Source: Xanthobacteraceae bacterium (GTDB taxonomy: Bacteria; Pseudomonadota; Alphaproteobacteria; Rhizobiales; Xanthobacteraceae). From it: 64,000 nucleotides of DNA. The stretch lies in contig JAIESC010000007.1 in NCBI GenBank assembly GCA_019746355.1, positions 124,001 to 188,000 of the forward strand, read 5' to 3'. Numbering within the stretch: position 1 is the first letter of the stretch; the number at the start of each line of letters is the position of its first letter. Shown here piece by piece: positions 1-8,838 of this stretch. The notes below the pieces were generated by a model. It worked only from the letters and a program-made list of their open reading frames with translations, did not search any database and was not told the DNA's origin. The position numbers and the translations under genes are program-made.

Positions 1-1559
1 TCTATCCCGAGGACATCCTGGTCTGCGTCGCGGCGATGCGCTTGGAGCGGCCGGTGAAATGGATCGAGGACCGCCGCGAGCATCTGATCGCCGCCAACCA
101 TTCGCGCAACCAGCATCATCACATCAGGGCCGCGGTGGCCGACGACGGCGAAATCCTCGCCATCGACGACGAGATTTTCCACGACAACGGCGCCTACGTC
201 CGCACCCACGCGACGCGCGTGGCGATGATGACCTGCGGCGTGCTGCCTGGACCTTATCGGGTGCCGGGCGCTTATCGCGCGACCTGTCACTTCCGCTTGA
301 CCAACAAGACGCCGGCCGCGACCTACCGTGCGCCGGGCCGCTTTGAGACCACGTTCGTGCGCGAGCGGCTGGTCGACGCCATCGCCCACCAGCTTCGGCT
401 CGACCCGATCCATGTGCGGCGGCGCAACGCCGTCACTGTCAACGAGATGCCGTTCAAGCGGCCATTGGAGGCGCTCGGCGAGGAAATCCATTTCGACTCG
501 GGCGACTATCACGCCTTGCTCGACACCACGCTCAAGCATGTCGAATGGGCGAAGCTGAACCAGGACCTGGCCGCGCGTCGCGAAAACGGCGAGATGGTCG
601 GCGTGGGGCTTGCGATGTTCGTCGAGAAGGCCGGCCTGGGTCCGGCCGACGGCGTCCGCATCCAGGTCGATACCTCGGGCGCGGTCGAGGTGATCACCGG
701 CGGCGCGTCGATCGGGCAGGGGTTTGAGACGGTGATGGCGCAGGTCGCCGCAGATTGCCTCGGCACCGATTACAAAAAAATGCGCGTCATTCACGGCCAG
801 ACCGACCGCATCGAACAGGGCATCGGCGCGCACGCTTCGCGCGCCACGGTGATGACCGCCTCCGCCACGCGCGTCGCCGCGCTCAAGGTGCGCGACAAGG
901 CGCTGAACATGGCGGCCGATCTGCTGCAGTCACCGGCCGACACGCTCGATATCGTCAATGGCGAGGTGGTGATCGCCGGGCGCAAGAGCGGCCCCTCGAT
1001 CTCGCTCGGCAAGATCGCCGCGGCGCTCGGGCCAAGCTCCAAGCTGCGCGGTGAGCGCGAGCCGGGGCTGTCCGCCGAAGGCTGGTTCTACGCCGACCAC
1101 CAGGTCTATCCCTACGGCAATCATCTCGCGGTGGTGAAGGTCGATCCGGACACCGGCTTCGTGAAGGTGCTGCGCTATGTCGTTGCCTATGACGTCGGCC
1201 GCGCGCTCAACCCGGCGCTGGTGAAGGCGCAGATCGCCGGCGGCTTCGCGCAGGGGCTCGGCGGCGCGCTGATGGAGGAGTTCACCTACAACGAGCGCGG
1301 CGATCCGCTGTCCTCGACCTTCGGCGATTACCTGCTGCCGACCATCAAGGACGTGCCGGACATTGAGATCATTCTGACCGAGGACTATCCAACGCCGCTG
1401 AATCCGCTCGGCATCAAAGGCGCGGGCGAAAGCGGCGTGAACGGCGTCGGCGCGGCCATTGCCACCGCGATCGACGACGCGATCGGCATTCCGGGCGCCA
1501 TCACCGAACTGCCGGTGACGCCGCAGCGGTTGAAGGCGATCATTGACGGCAAGCAGTGA
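1..1559 (+). CDS. Molybdenum hydroxylase large subunit (CoxL/XDH family), 5'-truncated by window
   Basis: The frame is open from the window edge (position 3) through the first ATG at 36, so the gene starts upstream; about 518 C-terminal residues are seen. It is the molybdopterin-binding catalytic subunit of a xanthine dehydrogenase/CO dehydrogenase-type hydroxylase. Visible family motifs are TYRAPGR, the cofactor-contacting GGASIGQG stretch and a C-terminal IKGAGESG containing the glutamate that acts as catalytic base in this family. The AYRCSFR signature of true form I CO dehydrogenase is absent, so the substrate is probably an aromatic or N-heterocyclic compound (inference). A UbiD gene and a 2Fe-2S subunit follow on the same strand, suggesting one degradation operon. 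Confidence 0.9.
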   Translation, partial: YPEDILVCVAAMRLERPVKWIEDRREHLIAANHSRNQHHHIRAAVADDGEILAIDDEIFHDNGAYVRTHATRVAMMTCGVLPGPYRVPGAYRATCHFRLTNKTPAATYRAPGRFETTFVRERLVDAIAHQLRLDPIHVRRRNAVTVNEMPFKRPLEALGEEIHFDSGDYHALLDTTLKHVEWAKLNQDLAARRENGEMVGVGLAMFVEKAGLGPADGVRIQVDTSGAVEVITGGASIGQGFETVMAQVAADCLGTDYKKMRVIHGQTDRIEQGIGAHASRATVMTASATRVAALKVRDKALNMAADLLQSPADTLDIVNGEVVIAGRKSGPSISLGKIAAALGPSSKLRGEREPGLSAEGWFYADHQVYPYGNHLAVVKVDPDTGFVKVLRYVVAYDVGRALNPALVKAQIAGGFAQGLGGALMEEFTYNERGDPLSSTFGDYLLPTIKDVPDIEIILTEDYPTPLNPLGIKGAGESGVNGVGAAIATAIDDAIGIPGAITELPVTPQRLKAIIDGKQ

Positions 1560-1586
1560 GTTTTCCGATTTTTGAGGGGAGCCCGT

Positions 1587-2066
1587 ATGGCATTTTCTTT
1601 GCGTCTGGCGACGGGCTGGGCAGCGCTGCTGGTGCTTGCGACGCCGGCGTTGCCGCAATCGCAGCCCGCAACGCATATCGAGGTGCTCGAAGTGGTGTCG
1701 TCCGGTTTCTCGGGGCCGGGCGAGGCGGTGCAGCGCGGCAAGATCCGCCAGCGGTTTTCGCGGACTCCGGCGGTGACCGGACAGGTCGGCACCAAATTCA
1801 ATATGAGCGTACGCCTGGTCGGTCAGCCGGACGACGCGGAGGTGATGCTGCGCTGGGTCTGGAGAACGCCGCGTCCCGGCCTCAACGATCCGGGGACCGG
1901 CCGGCTCACGCGCATGATCTCCGAGGAGGCGCCGGCCAAGATCGGCAGCGAAGTGCAGAACAGCTTCGAGTTCCGCAGCGAAGAACAACTCGTGAAGGGC
2001 AGCTGGCGCGCCGAAGTCTGGAACGCCCGCCGCAGGCTCGCGGTGCGCCGGTTCGCGATCCGGTGA
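1587..2066 (+). CDS. Secreted DUF3859-like protein
   Basis: This encodes 159 residues. The ATG at 1587 is chosen over an in-frame TTG at 1572 because GAGGGGA (1574-1580) stands six bases before it. Residues 1-26 form a signal peptide ending near ALPQ. The remainder resembles DUF3859, recognised from the PGLNDPGTG stretch and the closing GSWRAEVW pattern. The function of that family is unknown and a periplasmic location is inferred. It starts 27 bases after the hydroxylase stop codon and is probably co-transcribed with it and the following UbiD gene. Confidence 0.75.
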   Translation: MAFSLRLATGWAALLVLATPALPQSQPATHIEVLEVVSSGFSGPGEAVQRGKIRQRFSRTPAVTGQVGTKFNMSVRLVGQPDDAEVMLRWVWRTPRPGLNDPGTGRLTRMISEEAPAKIGSEVQNSFEFRSEEQLVKGSWRAEVWNARRRLAVRRFAIR

Positions 2067-2108
2067 GCCGGGTTATAATGTGCTGATCCTCGAACCGCGG
2101 GACCTGCC

Positions 2109-3593
2109 ATGAACACCAACGTCGATCCTCGCAGCGCGGCGGCCAAGTCTAGTGCAAGCAAGTCCAATGCGCCGAAGCAGGACCTGCGCGCCTGGCTCGC
2201 CGAGATGGAAGCCGCGGGCGAGGTGACGCACATCTCGGGCGCCGAGCGCGAGCGCGAGATCGGCGGCATCGTCGACATCTTCCAGCGCAAGATCGGCAAT
2301 CCGCTGGTGCTGTTCGACGACATCCCGGGCTATCCGAAGGGGCATCGCATCCTGGCGAACCTGCTCACCTCGATCCGCCGCATCAACATGACCATGGGCC
2401 ATCCGCCCGACGGCACCGAGATCGAGCTGGTGCGCCATTGGCGCAAATACATGAAGGAGGCGAAGACCATTCCGCCGGTCGAGGTCGCGAGCGGTGCGCT
2501 TCTGGAAAACGTCAAGACCGGCGACGATATCGACCTGTTCACCATCCCGATCCCGCGCTGGCACGAGCACGACGGCGGCTACTACATGGGCACCGGCGAC
2601 ATGGTGATCATGCGCGACCCGGACACCGGCTGGATCAACTACGGCGCCTATCGCGTGCAGGCGCACGACAAGAAGCTCGCCACCGTGATGTGCTCCAAGG
2701 GCAAGCACGGCGACATGATCCAGAAGAAGTATCACGAGCGCGGGGAAGCCTGCCCGGTCGCGGTGGTCTGCGGCATGCACCCGGCGCTGTTCATGATCGC
2801 GGGCCTCGAGATCCCGCACGGCAAGAACGAGTACGACGCGGCGGGTGGCCTGCTGGGCGAGCCGGTTCAAGTGATCAAGGGGCCGGTGACCGGGCTGCCG
2901 ATCCCGGCGCATGCCGAGATCGCCTTCGAGGGGTTCATCCATCCGAACGACCGGATCGACGAAGGCCCGCTCGGCGAATGGACCGGCTATTACGCGGGCG
3001 GTCTGAAGAAAGAGCCGGCGATCCGCGTCGAGACCATGATGTATCGCGACAACCCAATCCTGCTCGGCGCGATCCCCGGCATCCCGCCGGACGACGACTC
3101 GTTCTACCGCGGCTCGTACCGCTCCGGCGCGGTTTGGAACCAGCTCGAGGCCGCGGGCGTGCCGGAGATCAAGGGCGTGTGGTCGCATGCCGCGGGCGGC
3201 TCGCGGCTCTGGCTCACCGTGTCGATCAAGCAGATGTATGCCGGCCACGCCAAGCAGGCGGGCCTCATTGCCTCGCAGTGCCACGCCGGCGCCTACGTCA
3301 ACCGTTTCGTGGTCGTGGTGGACGACGACATCGATCCCGCCGACATGGACAAGGTGATCTGGGCGATGTGCACGCGCTGCGATCCGCGCGAGGGCATGGA
3401 GATTTTGCGCGGCTGCTGGTCGTCGGCGCTCGATCCGATGGCCTACTCGGAAACAGACCCGCGCAACGCCCGCGTCGTCATCGACGCCTGCAAGCCGTTC
3501 GGCCGGCGCGCCACGTTCCCGATCGTGGTGCGGGCGAGCCAGGAGGTCGAAGACCTGGTGCGCGGCAAGTTCGGCGACAAGCTGCCGAAGTAG
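2109..3593 (+). CDS. UbiD family decarboxylase
   Basis: This 494-residue protein is close to the usual UbiD length. UbiD enzymes use prenylated FMN to (de)carboxylate aromatic or alpha,beta-unsaturated acids. Recognisable parts are the INYGAYRVQ strand, EGPLGEWTGYY (the glutamate-rich active-site segment), VWSHAAGGSRLWLTVSIKQ and the late DDDIDPADMDKVIWAM motif. The first 20 residues are a Ser/Ala/Lys-rich low-complexity tail before the homology begins. No ubiX (prenyl-FMN synthase) is in the window, so the cofactor must be made elsewhere. Its position between molybdenum hydroxylase subunits suggests decarboxylation of a hydroxylated aromatic acid; this is inference. Confidence 0.9.
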   Translation: MNTNVDPRSAAAKSSASKSNAPKQDLRAWLAEMEAAGEVTHISGAEREREIGGIVDIFQRKIGNPLVLFDDIPGYPKGHRILANLLTSIRRINMTMGHPPDGTEIELVRHWRKYMKEAKTIPPVEVASGALLENVKTGDDIDLFTIPIPRWHEHDGGYYMGTGDMVIMRDPDTGWINYGAYRVQAHDKKLATVMCSKGKHGDMIQKKYHERGEACPVAVVCGMHPALFMIAGLEIPHGKNEYDAAGGLLGEPVQVIKGPVTGLPIPAHAEIAFEGFIHPNDRIDEGPLGEWTGYYAGGLKKEPAIRVETMMYRDNPILLGAIPGIPPDDDSFYRGSYRSGAVWNQLEAAGVPEIKGVWSHAAGGSRLWLTVSIKQMYAGHAKQAGLIASQCHAGAYVNRFVVVVDDDIDPADMDKVIWAMCTRCDPREGMEILRGCWSSALDPMAYSETDPRNARVVIDACKPFGRRATFPIVVRASQEVEDLVRGKFGDKLPK

Positions 3594-3609
3594 GAAGCGT
3601 ACCCAACGC

Positions 3610-4176
3610 ATGACCGAAAAAATCAACGTGCTCCTTCGCATCAACGGCCGTGATCATGAGATCAGCGTCGAGCCGCGCAAGACGCTGGTCGATGCGATCC
3701 GCGACGACTGCGGCCTGACCGGCACCCATATCGGCTGCGAGCACGGCTTCTGCGGCGCCTGCACGGTGATCGTCGGCGGCGAGGCGGTGCGCTCGTGCCT
3801 GATGTTCGCGGTGCAGGCCCATGCCCAGCGAATCCGCACCGTCGAAGGACTGGCCAAGAACGGCACGCTGCATCCGCTGCAGCGCGCCTTCATGGCGCAT
3901 CACGGCCTGCAGTGCGGTTTCTGCACGCCGGGCTTCCTGATGCTGACGGTGAACGCGCTGGAGAAGAACCCGCGGATCGGCGACGAGGAACTGCTCGACG
4001 TGCTGTCGTCGAACCTCTGCCGCTGCACCGGCTATCAGAACATCCTCAAGGCGGTGCATGCCGCGCGCGAGGAGATGCGGCCTCCGGCGCCGCGGATCGA
4101 TCCGTCGCAGGAGGTGGCGCCAGCCGCCGATCTCGATTTGCCGGTCGGGCGGGTGGAAATCGTCAATCGCGACTGA
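3610..4176 (+). CDS. 2Fe-2S subunit of molybdenum hydroxylase (CoxS-like)
   Basis: This 188-residue protein carries both iron-sulfur clusters of the small-subunit family. The plant-type cluster is held by GCEHGFCGACTV plus the cysteine in VRSC. The second cluster is held by QCGFCTPG and NLCRCTGYQ. It passes electrons from the molybdenum subunit to the FAD subunit. It begins 16 bases after the UbiD stop codon and completes the operon that starts with the large subunit. The C-terminus is about 20 residues longer than the short form at 8224 and is rich in Pro and Asp. No FAD subunit lies directly beside it; the nearest is at 7335. Confidence 0.92.
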   Translation: MTEKINVLLRINGRDHEISVEPRKTLVDAIRDDCGLTGTHIGCEHGFCGACTVIVGGEAVRSCLMFAVQAHAQRIRTVEGLAKNGTLHPLQRAFMAHHGLQCGFCTPGFLMLTVNALEKNPRIGDEELLDVLSSNLCRCTGYQNILKAVHAAREEMRPPAPRIDPSQEVAPAADLDLPVGRVEIVNRD

Positions 4177-4297
4177 AGCCCTTCCCGTCTGCTTCCGTCA
4201 TGCGCGGGCGAAAAACGGCGCCGCGATGGGCTTGTCGAGCATCCGAAACGTGCAAAATTCCAGGACACAACCTTAGATGGGAAGCTGGCGGAACGAA

Positions 4298-5572
4298 CTA
4301 TCTACTTGCCGCCGCCCGGGCGAGCAGCAGCCGGCGTTCGCGTTCGTTGCGCGTCAGCGACGCCGCGCGCTCGAACTCGGCGCGCGCCTCGCCGTGGCGG
4401 TCGAGCTTCGAAAGCAGGTCGCCGCGCACACTCGGCAGCAGGTGATAAGTCTTCAGCGCAGGCGCCGCACTCAATCGGTCGACCAGCTCGAGGCCCGCCG
4501 CGGGACCGGATGCCATGCTGACCGCGACCGCCCGGTTGAGCTCCACCACCGGCGACGGCGAAAGGTTTGCGAGTGCGCCGTAAAGCGCGACGATGCGCGG
4601 CCAGTCGGTGTCGTCGGCGATCCGCGCCCGCGCGTGGCAGGCCGCGATCGCGGCCTGCAGCTGATAAGGCCCAGGCGCACCACAGAGCGCGCCGCCGAGC
4701 GCCTCCGCCAGCGCGAGCGCGGCGAGCCCGCGCCGGATCAGCAGCCGATCCCAGCGCGCACGGTTCTGATCGAGCAGCAGGATCGGATCGCCGCCGGGGC
4801 CGGTCCGCGCGCCGAACCGTGACGCCTGGATCTCCATCAGCGCGACGAGGCCGTGCACCTCGGGCTCGAGCGGCGCAAGCCCGGCGAGGATGCGGCCGAG
4901 CCGCAGCGCCTCCTCGCAAAGCTCGAGCCGCATCCAGTCCTGGCCCGCGGTCGCCGCATAGCCCTCGTTGAAGATCAGGTAGATCACCTCGAGCACGGAG
5001 GCGAGCCGCGTGCCGCGCTCGGGCCCGTGCGGCACCTCGAACGGCACGCGTGCGTCCGCGAGCGTGCGCTTGGCGCGCACGATGCGCTGCGCGATGGTCG
5101 GCTCGGCGACCAGAAACGCCCGCGCAATCTCGTCGGTGGTGAGCCCGCCGAGCATCCGCAGCGTCAGCGCGGCCCGCGCCTCGGCCGACAGCACCGGATG
5201 GCAGGCGGTGAAGATGAGCCGCAACAGGTCGTCGCCGATATCGTCGTCGAGCGCGCCCTCGAAGTCCGGCATGTCGCCTTCCAGGCTCTGCTGCTCCCGG
5301 CCGATCTCGCCGTGCTTGCGCTCGGCGAGCCTTAAGCGGCGGAAGTGATCGATGGCGCGGTGTTTGGCCACGGCCGTCAGCCAGGCGCCGGGCCGCTCGG
5401 GCACGCCGGTGCGCGGCCATTCCTCGAGCGCCGAGACCAGCGCGTCCTGGGCGAGCTCCTCGGCAAGGCCTACGTCGCGGGTGATCCGCGCGAGGCCGGC
5501 GATCAGCTTCGCCTGCTCGATGCGAAAAACCGCCTGGATTGTCCGGTGGATATCGGTGGCCGTCACAGCCAC
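4298..5572 (-). CDS. ECF sigma factor, ECF42-type with long C-terminal domain
   Basis: This 424-residue protein starts with GTG at 5572. Region sigma2 covers about residues 10-80 (EELAQDALVSALEEWP, AWLTAVAKHRAIDHFRR). Region sigma4 covers about 135-175 (RMLGGLTTDEIARAFLV, TIAQRIVRAKRTL). A long C-terminal extension follows with the VIYLIFNEGY motif typical of the ECF42 group, which replaces a separate anti-sigma factor. Its gene follows a YCII/DGPF-domain gene by 47 bases on the same strand, the standard partner of this group. Regulation of that partner is likely but the stimulus is unknown. It converges with the 2Fe-2S gene, with 121 bases between them and no clear terminator. Confidence 0.92.
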   Translation of the reverse strand: MAVTATDIHRTIQAVFRIEQAKLIAGLARITRDVGLAEELAQDALVSALEEWPRTGVPERPGAWLTAVAKHRAIDHFRRLRLAERKHGEIGREQQSLEGDMPDFEGALDDDIGDDLLRLIFTACHPVLSAEARAALTLRMLGGLTTDEIARAFLVAEPTIAQRIVRAKRTLADARVPFEVPHGPERGTRLASVLEVIYLIFNEGYAATAGQDWMRLELCEEALRLGRILAGLAPLEPEVHGLVALMEIQASRFGARTGPGGDPILLLDQNRARWDRLLIRRGLAALALAEALGGALCGAPGPYQLQAAIAACHARARIADDTDWPRIVALYGALANLSPSPVVELNRAVAVSMASGPAAGLELVDRLSAAPALKTYHLLPSVRGDLLSKLDRHGEARAEFERAASLTRNERERRLLLARAAASR

Positions 5573-5619
5573 CGATCACACCACCCTCGATCCGCCCGGG
5601 CAAGCCGGGCGGCACAGGC

Positions 5620-6039
5620 TTACGTCTTCTGCTGTTCCAGCGTCGCCTGGAGAGCGCGATGATGCTCGATGGCATCGCCAGGGGCGAAGTCATCGAGCTC
5701 GAAGACCTGCCGGATCTCGATCTCGCCGTCCTCATTGTGGGGATTGGGGCAGCGCTTCATCCACTCGATCGCTTCCTCCTTCGACTTGACCTGGATGAGC
5801 CAGTAGCCCGCGATCAGCTCTTTGGTCTCGGCGAACGGCCCGTCGATCACCGTGCGGCTTTTGCCGGAGAAGCGGATGCGCGCGCCCTTGGCGCTCGGCT
5901 GCAGGCCGTTGCCGTCGAGCATCACGCCGGCGTTGACCATCTCCTCGTTGAACTTGGCCATGGCGCCAAGCAGCTCCTCGGACGGCATCTTCCCGGCTTC
6001 GGAGTCCTTGGTGGCCTTGATGATGATCATGAAACGCAT
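5620..6039 (-). CDS. YCII-related (DGPF) domain protein
   Basis: This 139-residue cytoplasmic protein has a YCII fold: an N-terminal MRFMIIIKATKDSE strand and the diagnostic DGPFAETKE motif at about residues 73-81. The start at 6039 has AAGGAA eight to nine bases upstream. DGPF proteins are encoded next to ECF42 sigma factors in many bacteria and are thought to be their targets or co-factors; the biochemical role is not established. The 201-base gap to the next gene upstream (6040-6240) holds only AT-rich runs that could be its promoter. Confidence 0.92.
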   Translation of the reverse strand: MRFMIIIKATKDSEAGKMPSEELLGAMAKFNEEMVNAGVMLDGNGLQPSAKGARIRFSGKSRTVIDGPFAETKELIAGYWLIQVKSKEEAIEWMKRCPNPHNEDGEIEIRQVFELDDFAPGDAIEHHRALQATLEQQKT

Positions 6040-6240
6040 GGGGGTTCCTTTCGTTTAAGCGGCCCGGGCCTCCGGACGCTGTCGTCCGGATATCAAAACC
6101 CGCGCTCTGACGACACGGCGAACGGCGGGCGCCGGAATCGACAGTGCCCTGAAAAAAATTTTCAGCCGAGGCGGCCCTTTTTTCGCGGTCCGAAGGTAAG
6201 GAGTAACCGCTTGCGGACCCGTCGCGACCGTCATGGCCAG

Positions 6241-7275
6241 CTACTGCCCCCCGATCGCCTTCCGGGTTTCCTCCACGACGTCTTTTGGCGTGGCATAAAG
6301 CTCCGCGAGCAGCCGGTCGATCTCGGCCCCGCTCACCGGATTGACCTCCTGGCCGCGCGCCTTCATCTCGGTGATCAGCTCCGGGTCGGCCCATACGTCG
6401 TCGAATGCCTTGCGCAGGGCGGCCGCGCGCTCCGGCGGCAGCCCGGGCGGCGCCGCATAGGGCCGCGCCATCTCCTGCCGGCTCAGCACCAGGCGCAGCA
6501 TCTGCTTCTTCTTCTCGGTGTCGGCAAACTCGGTGATCAGCGGGATGTGCTGCAGGTCGGCGCTTTTGACGAGACTGAGCTGCACCGGCAGGTTGACCTT
6601 CTTCTCCGCGAGCCACTGCGGCCGCAAGGTCTTCAGGCTGGTCCATGACCAGCTGGCCCGCGTATCGACCTCGCCACGCTCCAGCGCAATCGCGATCTCG
6701 GCGGTGCCGGGATAGCCGCTGATCAGCCGGAGCTTGGCGCCGAACGCGTTCTTCAAGAGCAGCGCGTAGATGTCGGGGTCCGAGCCCGAGCCTTCGCCGC
6801 CGACGGTGAACGGCTTCGTCACGATGTCGTCCCAGGTCTTCACCGGCGAGGTGTGCCAGGCAACGAACACGCTGGTCTCGTTGGTGCCGCTGCCGAGCCA
6901 GGTGAACTTGGTCGCGTCGAACTGCACGTTGGTGCCGCCGATCAGCGGTTCCATCGCCATGCCGCGGCTGAAGGTGCCGATGGTCAGGCCATCCTTCGGC
7001 GCGACGGCGTAGAGATAGTTGGCGAACTTGAGCGAGCCCGCGCCTGGCATGTTCTGCACCACGATCGCCGGGTTGCCGGGGATGTGCTTCGAAAGATGCC
7101 GCGCCAGGATGCGGGTGTAGGTGTCGTAGCCGCCGCCGGAGCTGTAGCCGACGATCAGGTTGAGGTTCTTGCCGCGGTAGAAGTCGGCCACCGGCTGCGC
7201 CTGCGCCGGTTGCAGCAGAACCGAAAGCAGCGCGCACACCACAAACGCGCACCAGCGTTGCGGAGCTCCTCGCAT
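6241..7275 (-). CDS. Tripartite tricarboxylate transporter (TctC/Bug) solute-binding protein
   Basis: This 344-residue protein has a signal peptide ending near QPAQAQ (residues 1-27) and is probably periplasmic. The mature part has the Bug-family features LIVGYSSGGGYD, IPGNPAIVVQNMPGAGS and an APKDG loop. It belongs to the same sub-branch as the protein at 20538-21554, sharing the DFYRGK / EFYRGK start and the AAPPG.P.. region. Such receptors capture carboxylates for TctAB permeases, but no tctA or tctB is present in the window. Its divergent neighbour encodes a molybdenum hydroxylase FAD subunit, so an aromatic or heterocyclic acid ligand is possible (inference). Confidence 0.85.
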   Translation of the reverse strand: MRGAPQRWCAFVVCALLSVLLQPAQAQPVADFYRGKNLNLIVGYSSGGGYDTYTRILARHLSKHIPGNPAIVVQNMPGAGSLKFANYLYAVAPKDGLTIGTFSRGMAMEPLIGGTNVQFDATKFTWLGSGTNETSVFVAWHTSPVKTWDDIVTKPFTVGGEGSGSDPDIYALLLKNAFGAKLRLISGYPGTAEIAIALERGEVDTRASWSWTSLKTLRPQWLAEKKVNLPVQLSLVKSADLQHIPLITEFADTEKKKQMLRLVLSRQEMARPYAAPPGLPPERAAALRKAFDDVWADPELITEMKARGQEVNPVSGAEIDRLLAELYATPKDVVEETRKAIGGQ

Positions 7276-7334
7276 GGGTTGCCCATTCTTGAGCTGGTTT
7301 CCTATACTTGCGGTTTCCTTGCGTCAGGACCGCG

Positions 7335-8216
7335 ATGAAGCCGCCTCCCTTTCAATACCACGATCCGAAGACCGTCGCCGAGGCCGTCAGCCTGCTCGGC
7401 ACTCTCGATAACGCCAAGGTGCTCGCCGGCGGCCAGTCGCTGATGCCGATGCTCAACATGCGGTTCGTGCTGCCGGACCATGTGATCGACCTCAACCTGG
7501 TCGAAGGGCTGTCCTACATCCGCGAGGCGGGCGGCGCGCTCGAGATCGGCGCCATGACGCGGCAGCGCGATCTCGAATTCTCCGATCTGGTGAAGGCAAA
7601 ATGCCCGCTGATGCATGAGGCGATCATGCATATCGGCCACCGCCAGACACGCAACCGCGGCACCATCGGCGGCTCGCTGTGCCATCTTGATCCCTCCGCC
7701 GAGCTGGTGTCGGTGGCGGCCGCCCACGACGCCACGGTTTCGGTCGTGGGCCCGAACGGCACCCGCGAGATCGCGTTCCGGGACTTCCCGGCGGGCTATC
7801 TGACGCCGGCGATCGAGCTCAACGAGATCGTCACCGCGATCCGTATCCCGCTCTGGCCCGCGGCGCACAAGGCGGCGTTCATCGAGTTCTCGCGCCGGCA
7901 CGGCGATTTCGCCATCGTCTCGGCTGCGGCCCTGCTGCAGGTCAACGGCGGCAAGATCTCGCGCGCCTCCGTCACCGTCGGCGGCGTCGCGGTGGCACCG
8001 GTCCGCGCGACCGAGGTCGAGCAGGCCATCACCGGCCAGGCGCCGTCGAGCGCGCTGTTCGCCAAGGCCTGCGAAAGCTGCCGCGGCATCGAAGCCATGT
8101 CCGACATCCACGCCTCGTCCGACTACCGCCAGCATCTCGCCGCGGTGCTGTCGCGCCGCGCGCTGGAGAAGGCCGCGGGCCTTGCCGACAACGCGCCCTG
8201 GAACAGGCCGCACTAG
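7335..8216 (+). CDS. FAD-binding medium subunit of molybdenum hydroxylase (CoxM-like)
   Basis: This encodes 293 residues. ATG 7335 is chosen over TTG 7308 because family homology begins at PPFQYHDPKTVAEAV. The FAD-binding signatures are visible: the VLAGGQSLMPMLNMR loop near residue 35 and RNRGTIGGSLCHLDPSAEL near residue 105. It transfers electrons from the 2Fe-2S subunit to the physiological acceptor. The 2Fe-2S gene begins eight bases after its stop, so the two are one operon. No large subunit is adjacent; candidates in the window are the genes at 1-1559 and 18101-20425. Confidence 0.92.
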   Translation: MKPPPFQYHDPKTVAEAVSLLGTLDNAKVLAGGQSLMPMLNMRFVLPDHVIDLNLVEGLSYIREAGGALEIGAMTRQRDLEFSDLVKAKCPLMHEAIMHIGHRQTRNRGTIGGSLCHLDPSAELVSVAAAHDATVSVVGPNGTREIAFRDFPAGYLTPAIELNEIVTAIRIPLWPAAHKAAFIEFSRRHGDFAIVSAAALLQVNGGKISRASVTVGGVAVAPVRATEVEQAITGQAPSSALFAKACESCRGIEAMSDIHASSDYRQHLAAVLSRRALEKAAGLADNAPWNRPH

Positions 8217-8223
8217 GGACACC

Positions 8224-8712
8224 ATGAGCGAAAAGCGCACCATCACCGTCACCGTCAACGGCACGAAGTACGAAAGGGAAGTGCCGGTCCGCATCACGCT
8301 CGCCGACTTCATCCGCTATGAGCTGAAGCTCACCGGCACGCATCTCGGCTGCGAGCATGGCGTTTGCGGTGCGTGCACGATCCTGCTCGACGGCCGCTCG
8401 GCGCGCTCCTGCCTGATGCTCGCGGTGCAGGCCAACGGCCACGAGATCCTGACCGTGGAGGGCATCGCGCCGTCAGCCGACAAGCTGCATCCCCTGCAGG
8501 AGGCGTTCCGCGACAACCACGGTCTCCAGTGCGGATTCTGCACGCCCGGCATGCTGACGACATTACTGGAATTTCTACGTGATAACCCGGACCCCACCGA
8601 GCGCGAGGTCAGGGTGGCGATTTCCGGTAATCTTTGCCGCTGTACCGGGTACCAGGGCATCGTTTTGGCCGCCTTGGACGCCGCCAAGCGCATGAAGGCG
8701 CCCCGGGCGTAG
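8224..8712 (+). CDS. 2Fe-2S subunit of molybdenum hydroxylase (CoxS-like)
   Basis: This 162-residue protein has both cysteine sets of the family: GCEHGVCGACTI with ARSC for the N-terminal ferredoxin-like cluster, and QCGFCTPG with NLCRCTGYQ for the C-terminal cluster. Start ATG 8224 follows AGGGACACC. It is paralogous to the subunit at 3610-4176 but is shorter and lacks the acidic tail. It pairs with the FAD subunit immediately upstream. Confidence 0.93.
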   Translation: MSEKRTITVTVNGTKYEREVPVRITLADFIRYELKLTGTHLGCEHGVCGACTILLDGRSARSCLMLAVQANGHEILTVEGIAPSADKLHPLQEAFRDNHGLQCGFCTPGMLTTLLEFLRDNPDPTEREVRVAISGNLCRCTGYQGIVLAALDAAKRMKAPRA

Positions 8713-8838
8713 GCGTTGGCGACAGCTTTTACTGTACACGCAATTCGTTTTTGCGCTGCAGCAGCGCAGTCGTTTTGGCCATTCCCCAGCCGCGTTTTGT
8801 GTTAGACTTTAAAAAAAATTACGACTGCTGGGAATGCT

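Noticed and set aside
930..1988. Long minus-strand open frame opposite the hydroxylase large subunit
   Set aside because: It is a shadow of the plus-strand gene: no ribosome site and Arg/His/Asp-rich composition.
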